Positions 26,796 through 35,246 of a stretch of 64,000 nucleotides of DNA are shown here, piece after piece; the first letter of the stretch is position 1; each line of letters starts with the position of its first letter. A program made the translations under genes and the position numbers. The DNA is from an uncultured Bacteroidota bacterium (GTDB lineage: Bacteria; Bacteroidota; Bacteroidia; Flavobacteriales; Flavobacteriaceae). The DNA lies in contig CAJXVU010000001.1 in assembly GCA_913062555.1 (NCBI GenBank), positions 1 to 64,000 of the forward strand. Reading direction: 5' to 3'. Below the pieces are notes generated by a model that had not been told where the DNA came from, searched no databases, and worked only from the letters and a program-made list of their open reading frames with translations.

Positions 26796-27911
26796 ATGAT
26801 ATTAATTCTCCTTTTTCTCTCTGCCTGCTTTTTAGCATTTACCAATGGCGCTAACGACAACTTTAAAGGTGTGGCCACACTTTTCGGCAGCGGAACAACA
26901 AATTTTAAAAAAGCCATTAATTGGGCAACCATTACGACATTCTCAGGCTCGGTGGCTTCTATTTTTTTAGCCAATGAACTCGTAAAGAATTTTTCAGGTA
27001 AAGGCTTAGTGCCAAATGAACTTATTAGCATGCCCGTTTTTGCAATTTCAATTGCATTTGGTGCTGCACTCACCGTGTTTATCGCTACAAAAATTGGGAT
27101 GCCAATTTCTACAACACATAGCTTGGTAGGTGGCCTATTTGGAGCCGGAGTCATGGCCGTAGGTACACAATTCAATTTCGAAAAATTAGGTAGCACTTTT
27201 TTAATGCCCTTAATTGTAAGCCCTTTAATGGCCGCAATATTAAGTTTAATAGCCTATGTTATTTTTAGATTCTTTAGGAAACAACTTAAAGTCACTAAAA
27301 CCATGAGTTTAAATATTCATGAAAAGCTAACCGCAAAAATTACATCGTTCAAAATGACTAATAATTCAACCTTAAGTAGCACGACCACATTAGAAGCCTC
27401 TGTTAATGATGACACCGCAGTTTATGAAGGCCAATTATTAGGATTGAGCTCTCAAAAAGTTTTAGATGCATTACACTACTTAAGCTCAGGAATCGTGAGT
27501 TTTGCTCGTGGATTAAATGACACCCCAAAAATTGTAGGTTTATTGCTAATTATCAACACTATAGACCTCAAGTGGAGCATGATAATTATCGCTGTAATAA
27601 TGGCTGTTGGTGGTTTACTAAATGCAAAAAAAGTAGGAGTTACCATGAGTAAAAAGATCACACCAATGAACTCAGGACAAGGGTTTACGGCAAATTTAAT
27701 TACCGGATTATTGGTGACAACAGCAAGTATTCACGGCTTACCAGTCTCTACAACCCATGTGTCCGTAGGCTCTATTTTTGGTATAGGAACCGTAACCAAA
27801 AAAGCCGATGGCAAAATGGTTGGCAAAATATTACTATCTTGGTTGCTCACGCTTCCAATTGCCGCTATTATTAGTGCTTTGTTGTTTAAATTATTAGAAA
27901 CTTTAGTTTAA
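26796..27911 (+). CDS. PiT-family inorganic phosphate transporter
   Basis: A 371-residue multi-spanning protein with the two inverted PiT signatures: FTNGANDNFKGVATLFGSG near the N-terminus, and GLNDTPKIVG plus GLPVSTTHVSVGS in the second half (GMPISTTHSLVGG in the first). It imports phosphate with a cation, and arsenate is a known adventitious substrate of such carriers. The location inside an arsenosugar cluster suggests a link to arsenate entry or to phosphate supply for the phosphorylase. It comes after a terminator, so it is possibly a separate transcript. Confidence 0.88.
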   Translation: MILILLFLSACFLAFTNGANDNFKGVATLFGSGTTNFKKAINWATITTFSGSVASIFLANELVKNFSGKGLVPNELISMPVFAISIAFGAALTVFIATKIGMPISTTHSLVGGLFGAGVMAVGTQFNFEKLGSTFLMPLIVSPLMAAILSLIAYVIFRFFRKQLKVTKTMSLNIHEKLTAKITSFKMTNNSTLSSTTTLEASVNDDTAVYEGQLLGLSSQKVLDALHYLSSGIVSFARGLNDTPKIVGLLLIINTIDLKWSMIIIAVIMAVGGLLNAKKVGVTMSKKITPMNSGQGFTANLITGLLVTTASIHGLPVSTTHVSVGSIFGIGTVTKKADGKMVGKILLSWLLTLPIAAIISALLFKLLETLV

Positions 27912-27943
27912 ATGTATTTTGCGTCTTTAAGTTTAAATTCACT

Positions 27944-28822
27944 ATGGAAAAATATATTGACATCATATCAAATTCGTATTCAGGATACTGGAATTACCTT
28001 AAACAAGAACTTCTATTTCAAAATAATTGGGACAATTACTTTTATGGCCTAATTATAATCTCTATCCTAGTTTGGATATTGGAAATTGCTTTTCCATGGC
28101 GTAAGAATCAAGCTTTAATTAGAAAAGATTTTTGGCTAGACACCTTTTATATGTTCTTCAATTTTTTCCTTTTGAATTTAATTGTGCTTATCGCATTATC
28201 AAATACCGCTTCCGAATTCTTTAATGATATTTTAGGAACGCTCGGACTTTCTGTTTCAAGCTTTCAGCTTTTTGACGTCGATAATTTACCGCTGTGGTTA
28301 GGCCTACTCATCTTTTTTATCGTTGGCGATTTTGTACAATGGAATACCCACCGACTATTACATCGAGTTAATTTTTTATGGAACTTTCACAAAGTACACC
28401 ACAGCGTTAAAGAAATGGGGTTTTCAGCACACCTACGGTATCACTGGATGGAACCCGTAGTGTATAAATCTATTCTCTATATCCCACTTGCCATTATTGG
28501 TGGATTCGATGCACAGCATGTGGCCATTGTTTATTTCTTCAATATTGTTATTGGGCATTTAAATCACGCAAATTTAGGTTGGAATTATGGCCCATTAAAA
28601 TATGTACTTAACAGTCCAGAAATGCATATTTGGCATCATGCCAAAGAACTTCCTGTAAGGACTGGTGTAAATTTTGGACTTACTTTAAGTATTTGGGATT
28701 ACCTTTTTAAAACCAATTATATCCCACACAGTGGAAAAGATATTGAGTTAGGTTTTGAAGGTGATGAAAATTTCCCAAACACATTTATAAATCAGGAGTT
28801 ATATCCTTTATCAAAAAAATAA
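27944..28822 (+). CDS. Sterol desaturase/fatty acid hydroxylase-family protein
   Basis: A 292-residue integral membrane di-iron oxygenase. Histidine clusters are HRLLH, HKVHH and HIWHH, with additional NHANLGWN, matching the eight-His pattern of the superfamily. Four or so membrane segments come before and between them. Relatives hydroxylate lipids or open ether-lipid bonds. Its position 32 bases after the phosphate transporter and before DUF547 and a second arsenosugar GT suggests work on a lipid in this pathway, for example an arsenolipid precursor. That is speculation from context. Confidence 0.82.
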   Translation: MEKYIDIISNSYSGYWNYLKQELLFQNNWDNYFYGLIIISILVWILEIAFPWRKNQALIRKDFWLDTFYMFFNFFLLNLIVLIALSNTASEFFNDILGTLGLSVSSFQLFDVDNLPLWLGLLIFFIVGDFVQWNTHRLLHRVNFLWNFHKVHHSVKEMGFSAHLRYHWMEPVVYKSILYIPLAIIGGFDAQHVAIVYFFNIVIGHLNHANLGWNYGPLKYVLNSPEMHIWHHAKELPVRTGVNFGLTLSIWDYLFKTNYIPHSGKDIELGFEGDENFPNTFINQELYPLSKK

Positions 28823-28898
28823 TTGTTATTCCTACAACTTGTATTGAACAATGTCGTTCCATGGTGGGAGTCTCATCTTTAAAAATAAACTCTACACG

Positions 28899-29600
28899 AT
28901 GAAGCAGGTCTTATTTGCAATCCTTATGTCTCTTTATAGCCTTGGTATCAATGCTCAAAGCTTTGACCACTCCAGCTGGGATACCCTTTTAAAAACACAT
29001 GTAGACCAAGAAGGCCATGTTAATTATAAAGGATTTAAAACCAATGTTGCCCAATTGGATGCCTATTTAAATTTACTCTCAAAACATCAACCCAATACCT
29101 CATCTTCGAAAAACGAAAAATTAGCCTATTGGATTAATGCTTATAATGCGTTTACCATCAAGTTGATTCTCAATAATTACCCTATAAAAAGCATCAAAGA
29201 CATTGGAAATCCCTGGGATAAAAAATTCATCAAACTCGATCATAGATTAAGAGATCTCAATTATATCGAACACGAGGTTCTACGTAAAATGGACGAACCG
29301 CGTATTCATTTTGCTATTGTATGCGCCTCTGTGTCTTGTCCTAAATTACGAAATGAAGCCTTTACCGCTTCAATGATTGAAACTCAATTAACAGTAGCTA
29401 CGAAAGAATTTTTGTTCGATCCTTCAAAAAACAACCTATCACAAAACAGCATTAAAATATCGAATATCTTTAAATGGTTTGCCAAAGATTTTAAGCAAAA
29501 CGGCTCTATAATTGACTTCTTAAACAGTTATTCAGATATTCAAATTTCATCAAAAGCCAAGAAAAGTTATAAGGACTATAATTGGAATTTAAATGAATAA
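28899..29600 (+). CDS. DUF547 domain-containing protein
   Basis: Taking the ATG at 28899 gives a clear signal peptide (MKQVLFAILMSLYSLGINAQS) and a 233-residue exported protein; an upstream ATG at 28851 would bury it. The DUF547 core is visible: LAYWINAYNAFTIKLILNNYP, then HFAIVCASVSCPKLRNEAF with conserved Cys. The fold is related to peptidase-like families, but no activity is established. DUF547 proteins recur in arsenosugar clusters of Bacteroidota. The end overlaps the next gene by 8 bases. Confidence 0.85.
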   Translation: MKQVLFAILMSLYSLGINAQSFDHSSWDTLLKTHVDQEGHVNYKGFKTNVAQLDAYLNLLSKHQPNTSSSKNEKLAYWINAYNAFTIKLILNNYPIKSIKDIGNPWDKKFIKLDHRLRDLNYIEHEVLRKMDEPRIHFAIVCASVSCPKLRNEAFTASMIETQLTVATKEFLFDPSKNNLSQNSIKISNIFKWFAKDFKQNGSIIDFLNSYSDIQISSKAKKSYKDYNWNLNE

Positions 29601-30306
29601 AATTTCTGTCATAATACCAATGCTTAACGAAGCCAAAACTATTGGCAAAGTACTTCAGCATGTATTGAGAAAATCCAAGCCAAAAAATATTGCTGAAATT
29701 ATAATAGTTGATGGTGGAAGCACAGACGGTTCTCTAGAATTTGTCACATCATTAATTTCCAATAATTCAGCTACTACTGAGCTATTTCTACTTCAATCGG
29801 TAAAAGGACGTGCTAAGCAAATGAACATGGGGTCTCAGCGTGCAACGGGAAACATCCTTTATTTTCTACATGCCGATTCCATTCCGCCAAATCACTTTGA
29901 TCAATTTATAATTGATGAGCTCCAACAAGGAAATTCAGCAGGCTGTTTTAAAATGAAATTTGATCATAATCATTGGTGGTTACGTTTGGCGAGTTGGCTA
30001 ACGCAGTTTAGATGGAGAGCCTGTCGCGGGGGTGATCAAAGTCAGTTTATAGATAAATCGCTGTTTGAAGAACTCAACGGTTTTGATGAACACTATACAA
30101 TTTACGAGGACAATGACCTGATTAACAAATTATATGCTCGGAATGAATTTGTGGTTATTCAACAATGGATCACCACTTCTGCTAGGCGTTATGAATCTCA
30201 GGGCATTTGGAAACTCCAATATCATTTCTGGACCATTTATGTAAAGAAATGGTTTGGTGCATCAGCCGACGAGTTACACCGTTATTATTTAAAATATATT
30301 GCTTAA
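29593..30306 (+). CDS. Arsenosugar-associated family 2 glycosyltransferase (TIGR04283 type)
   Basis: A 237-residue GT2 with IIPMLNEAKTIGKVL, VDGGSTDGS, the acceptor-side HADSIPP (DxD equivalent) and ARRYESQGIWK near the end, all typical of the TIGR04283 arsenosugar family. It probably acts in a late sugar or glycerol addition in arsenosugar synthesis. It is the last gene of the operon and overlaps DUF547 by 8 bases. It converges on the Omp85-like gene with a 4-base stop overlap, so no terminator lies between them. Confidence 0.88.
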   Translation: MNKISVIIPMLNEAKTIGKVLQHVLRKSKPKNIAEIIIVDGGSTDGSLEFVTSLISNNSATTELFLLQSVKGRAKQMNMGSQRATGNILYFLHADSIPPNHFDQFIIDELQQGNSAGCFKMKFDHNHWWLRLASWLTQFRWRACRGGDQSQFIDKSLFEELNGFDEHYTIYEDNDLINKLYARNEFVVIQQWITTSARRYESQGIWKLQYHFWTIYVKKWFGASADELHRYYLKYIA

Positions 30307-31565
30307 AAATACTGTCCAATCCCGAATACTAGTCCGCGAGTCCCATTCTTGGTCAACCCTACACCATAGTCAATTCTAAAAATGGCATTAAACACCTTTT
30401 TATGAATAAATCGTAGTCCTAATCCTGTATAGACTTTAATATTATCAAGATCTGAAAAATCACCAAAATCACCTCCTGGATTTCGCCAGGTACCAGAATC
30501 TATAAATGAATTTCCCTGAAGTATAAACCAGCCCTTTTCATAAAGTGTATGCCGGTATTCCATATTGAGAACCATGGCACCTGTACCTCTATCAATGGTA
30601 TTTCCAACGCCTCTTACATTCACATTATTATCCACTGAAAACGGCGCAAATGGCGTGTCTTGATTACTCGATAATCCCAGTCGGAGTCTGGTGCCCAAAT
30701 TGCCTTTATTTCCTAGCTTTTTAAAATAATAAAAGTCATTCCACCCTATAAAAAAATGAGGTAACATGTCGCTTCTTGAAGTAACATATTGAAAATTAAA
30801 CATGCTTCGAAACCCTGAAACATATTGATAGTCATAATCCAGATCATTATATTCGTAAATGGCCTTATAGAGTAATTTATGAACATTCAATATCAGTGGA
30901 ACTTCCGGGCTAGTAGCTCCTGAATCGTATTGATAATCTTCGGTAAAATAGCTCAACCCAAATTCAATTTTATGATTAAAGTTAATAGCATATAATCCCA
31001 AAACTTCTATGGATGTGTTATTATACTTATAACTGGCGGTTGTGTCATCGAAAAAAACAGGCTCTAATGTTGTTAAGTCCTGATAATTTGTCGCCAAACC
31101 AAATTGCCTACCAAATAAATTTGGCGCTCTAAAATTAATGGCAAAGGACCCGTAAATATCATTTTGATAAAACCCACCAAAAGCAATATTTTGGCCAAAT
31201 AAATTGAATTCATACAACCCCAGTCGATAGGCAAATTCATCAGCGTTAGTGGTATAGATATTCACCGATGGAATGATTGTAAAATTCTCAACAATATTGT
31301 AAATCACATTATATTGATTGTCATGGGAATAAAAAACTTGATAATAAGCATGAGCAACAGAAGGCATTCGCTTTAAACGCTTAATATCGGCTTCAATACT
31401 CATAGAGTCTAATGCCACACCTGTTTTTAAGAATGCTATTCTCTTTATAAAATCTGATTTTAGTTTTTTGTTCCCTTGAATTTTTAGATTGGCAACAACC
31501 CGATCCTGAGAAAATGCTTTTCCAAAAACAAAACAGAAAATTAGTATTGAAAATAAATTTCTCAT
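30303..31565 (-). CDS. Small Omp85/BamA-like protein with one POTRA domain
   Basis: A 420-residue protein with a signal peptide ending AFSQ, one POTRA-like domain (about 20-97, VANLKIQGNKKLKSDFIKR), then a 16-strand-type barrel. The barrel has the conserved VRGVGNT loop motif (compare VRGY) and ends in aromatic residues (GIGQYF). BamA carries five POTRAs, so this is a short relative, probably handling a specific outer-membrane client. Its start overlaps the GH113-like gene by 4 bases, so it ends a three-gene operon. Confidence 0.8.
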   Translation of the reverse strand: MRNLFSILIFCFVFGKAFSQDRVVANLKIQGNKKLKSDFIKRIAFLKTGVALDSMSIEADIKRLKRMPSVAHAYYQVFYSHDNQYNVIYNIVENFTIIPSVNIYTTNADEFAYRLGLYEFNLFGQNIAFGGFYQNDIYGSFAINFRAPNLFGRQFGLATNYQDLTTLEPVFFDDTTASYKYNNTSIEVLGLYAINFNHKIEFGLSYFTEDYQYDSGATSPEVPLILNVHKLLYKAIYEYNDLDYDYQYVSGFRSMFNFQYVTSRSDMLPHFFIGWNDFYYFKKLGNKGNLGTRLRLGLSSNQDTPFAPFSVDNNVNVRGVGNTIDRGTGAMVLNMEYRHTLYEKGWFILQGNSFIDSGTWRNPGGDFGDFSDLDNIKVYTGLGLRFIHKKVFNAIFRIDYGVGLTKNGTRGLVFGIGQYF

Positions 31566-32569
31566 TGATCAGAATAATAGCGCCTCAGCACTGATTCTAC
31601 AGGTTTATTTTGTGGTGTAAACATCGTGTTACTTGCTCCACCTGCCGATTCATAATTGTGATGCCATTTCCAAATAAATCCACCAGCAAACCAATCTTCA
31701 TCCCAGAATGTTTCAAAAATAGCCTGAGTTGCATTTTTTTGTGCTTCTAAATTTACAGTCGTCATACTTCTATCAGACTTCCAAGGTTCTTTTGCAGAAA
31801 AATCAACACTGCGATAACCAAATTCAGTAAACAAAATTGGTTTTCCATGAGTGCTAGATACGTCTCTAATAGTTTTTTTATGAGAGATCCAGCCCTGCAT
31901 ACATTCAGCCATTGTTGGGGTTTGACTATCGCTCACAGGGAAATACGCATCAACACCAATAAAATCTAATTGATCCCAAAATGGGGTCCTTTTAAATTCG
32001 TCCCAGTTTGCCGCATAGGTCAATTTACCTTTATAAATAGCCTTGATTTTTACTATTAATTGATTCCAATAATCGGGTCTATTCACAACAAACTGTTCTA
32101 GTTCTGTACCAATACAAAAGATATCCGTTTGCGTTTCCTGAGCCAATTGTGCAAATTCTAAAATAAACTCCGAATAAGAGTCTTCTAAAATTTTCCATTC
32201 ACTTTCAGTAGTCATTTTTAAAAATCCTGTAAACTCCCCTCTACTTATCCAAATTTGTGGCTTCAGCATGATTTTAAGCTGTCTTTTTTTTAAGGCTTCA
32301 ATATACTGTTGCGATCCTGCTTTTGACTCGCCATACCATTGTCGATTGGAATTATATATTACTTCAGGTTGTTTGGAGTCTCTAATAAACCCGAAAGGCA
32401 TAATTGCCGCATAATTGGCATTTACATTAACAACAGGAGTTACATGTTTCTCCAAGATTGTATCTCTTGAAGCAACAAAACTAACCCCATTGACTTTAGG
32501 TCCCTGCCCTTTACAAGATACTTGTAATTGCAGACAAAATATTAAAAATAAAAACTTCACAAACTTCAT
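31562..32569 (-). CDS. GH113-like TIM-barrel lipoprotein
   Basis: A 335-residue protein with a lipobox (QVSC, Cys19) and a glycoside hydrolase fold of the GH113/GTA type. The probable acid/base is Glu156 in FCIGTELEQF and the nucleophile Glu249 in FTEFGYRS. Both are at strand ends 4 and 7, as in clan A beta-mannanases. Substrate is unknown. It is predicted at the outer membrane, surface or periplasmic side. It overlaps the Omp85-like gene by 4 bases. Confidence 0.75.
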   Translation of the reverse strand: MKFVKFLFLIFCLQLQVSCKGQGPKVNGVSFVASRDTILEKHVTPVVNVNANYAAIMPFGFIRDSKQPEVIYNSNRQWYGESKAGSQQYIEALKKRQLKIMLKPQIWISRGEFTGFLKMTTESEWKILEDSYSEFILEFAQLAQETQTDIFCIGTELEQFVVNRPDYWNQLIVKIKAIYKGKLTYAANWDEFKRTPFWDQLDFIGVDAYFPVSDSQTPTMAECMQGWISHKKTIRDVSSTHGKPILFTEFGYRSVDFSAKEPWKSDRSMTTVNLEAQKNATQAIFETFWDEDWFAGGFIWKWHHNYESAGGASNTMFTPQNKPVESVLRRYYSDQ

Positions 32570-32606
32570 TGAAACGCTGTTTAAACTCCTAATTTAAAGA
32601 TAATCA

Positions 32607-33476
32607 TTAAAACAAAGCTCTTAAACCAATGTTAAATGTTTCTCCCAATCCTGTATTATTTCCTCTTACGAAATTAGTATACAGGGCTTCAATATTAAGA
32701 ATTCTATTGATCTGAAACTTTGCACCACCACCAATAGCTGTATAATTTTGAGAAAAATTATTACCTAAATCAATCCGTTGCGAATGTTGTGCTAAAGCTA
32801 AAATAGTAAACGTTTGGCTTGGGAAATAACTTAAAAACATTCCTGGGGTCAGGCCTAAACTGTTATTTGCAAAGCTATCCTCTTTTTTGCCAAAATTAAA
32901 TTCTGTATTCAGTTCAGTGAACAATTGCCAGTCCTCGCCTGCAAAGGTATGGTCGTAAAAAAATCGGTTTTGCCAAGTATATCCTTTTTGATCTAAATAC
33001 ACCCCATTTTCGGTTTCCTTATCAACCATGGGGATGTGAAAAGCACTTTGTATTGTAAAATTACTCACATTTTTTAACGGATTAAATTTTATAGCTGGTG
33101 CGATAGAGGTAATTCCAGACCGTGCCGTATTGCCATCACCATCAAACTTAAAAACATCTATAGCATTACGATCACCAATAACATTAGATCTAAGTTCTAT
33201 AAGTAACCCAATATTAAAACTATTGCCGTTTGAAACACCAGTAAATACATCGATGCTAGAAGTAAAAAAAGTTTCTCTTGGAATTTTACCATTTTGAAAT
33301 GTACTCTTAGTTTGTGTATATAAATTATTAAACCATTTAATATCCCATTGCCCACTACTTAATAATTTTGAAGGTGTATACGTTTTAATATTAGGTGATT
33401 CCAGACTTTCATTCTCCTGAGAAAACATTGAATACGAAAGCGTTACAATAGCAATTAGTGTGATTAATTTTTTCAT
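32607..33476 (-). CDS. Outer-membrane beta-barrel protein, transporter-like
   Basis: A 289-residue protein with a signal peptide (MKKLITLIAIVTLSYSMFSQ) followed by alternating amphipathic strands and a terminal aromatic (FNIGLRALF), as in outer-membrane barrels. It resembles family members annotated as transporters of the phenol MetA-like group, but that link is tentative. It is first gene of a three-gene minus-strand operon, 37 bases before the GH113-like gene. A 20-base palindrome stands 43-62 bases upstream of the start codon. Confidence 0.65.
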   Translation of the reverse strand: MKKLITLIAIVTLSYSMFSQENESLESPNIKTYTPSKLLSSGQWDIKWFNNLYTQTKSTFQNGKIPRETFFTSSIDVFTGVSNGNSFNIGLLIELRSNVIGDRNAIDVFKFDGDGNTARSGITSIAPAIKFNPLKNVSNFTIQSAFHIPMVDKETENGVYLDQKGYTWQNRFFYDHTFAGEDWQLFTELNTEFNFGKKEDSFANNSLGLTPGMFLSYFPSQTFTILALAQHSQRIDLGNNFSQNYTAIGGGAKFQINRILNIEALYTNFVRGNNTGLGETFNIGLRALF

Positions 33477-33518
33477 GTGATCCTTTTAAGCCAAATTAAC
33501 AGGGATTTAATTACATTA

Positions 33519-33538
33519 TGTGTTAGATAACTAACACA
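33519..33538. promoter_or_regulatory. 20-base palindrome, operator-like
   Basis: TGTGTTAG-ATAA-CTAACACA is a perfect 8-bp dyad with a 4-base spacer, 43 bases upstream of the minus-strand beta-barrel start. Size and symmetry fit a dimeric regulator such as MarR or Crp type. The regulator is not identifiable. Confidence 0.5.
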
Positions 33539-33609
33539 ATTCAAAATAATTAGGTCTTAGTCAATAAGCCATCCTTACATTTCAATTTAATTTAAATCAA
33601 TTCTAAACT

Positions 33610-33638
33610 TTGGGTCATAAATTAAGTTATTACCTTTA
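33610..33638 (+). promoter_or_regulatory. Bacteroidota sigma-A promoter
   Basis: TTG (33610-33612), 18 bases, then TACCTTTA (33631-33638) follow the TTG-N17-19-TAnnTTTG pattern with the last G replaced by A. It faces the FAD oxidoreductase gene, 257 bases downstream. Confidence 0.5.
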
Positions 33639-33894
33639 GTTGCGACATAATACCAAATATGGGTAAATCAGGATCTGAATTTTAAAGTATTTAGAGTGAG
33701 CTATGCCTTTTTTTTTGAATTGAATGAAAAACTTGAACCTGTTCATTTTAATTATAACTATTAAAGTTTTTATAAGTAAACAGGCAGTATGTTTAATTTT
33801 TTATAGGTTTGAAAAAATTTAGGCATTTATAAAACGATCTCATTTAACACTGATAAGAGCCTAATTATGTTTAGAACTTATTCAAATAAAGTAC

Positions 33895-35238
33895 ATGGAA
33901 CACATTGTAATTATTGGTAATGGAATTTCTGGAGTTACAGCTGCCAGGCATATAAGAAAACTTTCGGATAAAAAGATTACCATTGTTTCGGCAGAAACCG
34001 ACTATTTCTTTTCTCGTACGGCGCTGATGTATGTTTACATGGGTCATATGAAGTTTGAACATACCCAACCTTATGAGCATTGGTTCTGGAAAAAAAACAG
34101 GATTGATTTGAAGAAAGCTTATGTTCGGGATATAGACACCACATCAAAAACTTTACATTTTGAAGAAGGTGAGAGCCTTCAATATGACAGCTTAATTATA
34201 GCCACTGGTAGTAAACCAAATAAGTTTGGGTGGCCAGGACAGAATCTTGATGCTGTAATGGGTCTATACCATAAACAAGATTTGGAGAAACTTGAAAAGT
34301 ATGCTCCCAACAATAAAATTTGTAAACGTGCAGTTGTTGTCGGCGGAGGTCTAATAGGCATTGAATTGGTAGAAATGCTCCATTCCCGCAATATTCCAGT
34401 AACGTTTTTAGTAAGAGAAGATAGTTTTTGGGACATTGTTTTACCAAAAGGTGAAAGCGAAATGATTAATAGAGAAATTAGAAATAATCATATTGACTTG
34501 CGTCTTGGAGTAAATTTAAAAGAAATAAAATCAGATGAAACAGGTAAGGTCAAGTCGGTAATTATCGCCGAAACTGGTGAAGAAATACCTTGTGATGTTG
34601 TTGGCTTAACTGCGGGGGTATCTCCAAATATTGATTTTATAAAAACGGCGGCTATTGAAACCGGAAGAGGTGTCAAGGTCGATCGGTTTTTAGAAACAAA
34701 TATCCCAAATGTTTATGCCATTGGTGACTGTGCAGAACAACATGACCCAATTGGACAACGACGAACAATTGAAGCCGTATGGTACACAGGCCGTATAATG
34801 GGAGAAACTGTTGCACAAACAATTTGTGGAAACAAAACAGAATATAAGCCTGGTCATTGGTTTAACTCAGCTAAATTCATTGATATTGAATATCAAACTT
34901 ACGGATGGGTTTGGGCTCAACCAAAAGCAAATGAATCGAGGTTTTATTGGGAACATGCTAATGGTAAAATTTGTATTCATATAAATTATGATACGGCCAA
35001 CAACGCATTTATTGGAATCAACACCCTAGGTATTAGAATGCGCCATGAGTTTTTTGACAGGATTCTTAACGAAAAACGAAGCGTAGATTATGTCTTGGAG
35101 CATCTTGCTGATGCCAATTTTGATCCCGAATTTTATAAGCTTCATGAAAAAGCAATCGTAGCAAAGTTCAATCAAGAAAACAACACAAATATTCAACTTA
35201 AGAAAAAAAGTTGGAAACGTATTTTCCAACTTTCATAA
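33895..35238 (+). CDS. NAD(P)/FAD-dependent oxidoreductase
   Basis: A 447-residue two-dinucleotide-fold flavoprotein: FAD site IVIIGNGISGVTAARHI (about 4-20), NAD site VVVGGGLIGIEL, then the second FAD site VYAIGDCAE. It belongs to the Pyr_redox_2 group with rubredoxin- and nitrite-reductase-like enzymes. No redox CxxxxC is visible. The stop is 8 bases before a membrane polyferredoxin, so electron transfer from NAD(P)H to, or from, an iron-sulfur partner is likely. The physiological acceptor is not evident. Confidence 0.85.
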   Translation: MEHIVIIGNGISGVTAARHIRKLSDKKITIVSAETDYFFSRTALMYVYMGHMKFEHTQPYEHWFWKKNRIDLKKAYVRDIDTTSKTLHFEEGESLQYDSLIIATGSKPNKFGWPGQNLDAVMGLYHKQDLEKLEKYAPNNKICKRAVVVGGGLIGIELVEMLHSRNIPVTFLVREDSFWDIVLPKGESEMINREIRNNHIDLRLGVNLKEIKSDETGKVKSVIIAETGEEIPCDVVGLTAGVSPNIDFIKTAAIETGRGVKVDRFLETNIPNVYAIGDCAEQHDPIGQRRTIEAVWYTGRIMGETVAQTICGNKTEYKPGHWFNSAKFIDIEYQTYGWVWAQPKANESRFYWEHANGKICIHINYDTANNAFIGINTLGIRMRHEFFDRILNEKRSVDYVLEHLADANFDPEFYKLHEKAIVAKFNQENNTNIQLKKKSWKRIFQLS

Positions 35239-35246
35239 AACATAAA

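Larger units (their letters stand above)
33477..33894. other. Divergent intergenic region
   Basis: This 418-base A+T-rich spacer lies between the beta-barrel operon and the FAD oxidoreductase. It holds a 20-base palindrome (33519-33538) and a good sigma-A promoter facing right (33610-33638), which would give a roughly 250-base leader. A second -7-like TAGGTTTG lies at 33804-33811. No gene-like frame was seen in the leader. Confidence 0.55.

Noticed and set aside
28851..28898. Upstream start for the DUF547 gene
   Set aside because: The signal peptide begins exactly at the internal ATG at 28899.
35211..35246. Upstream start for the polyferredoxin gene
   Set aside because: It overlaps the flavoprotein gene by 28 bases, and the ATG at 35247 follows that stop at normal spacing.
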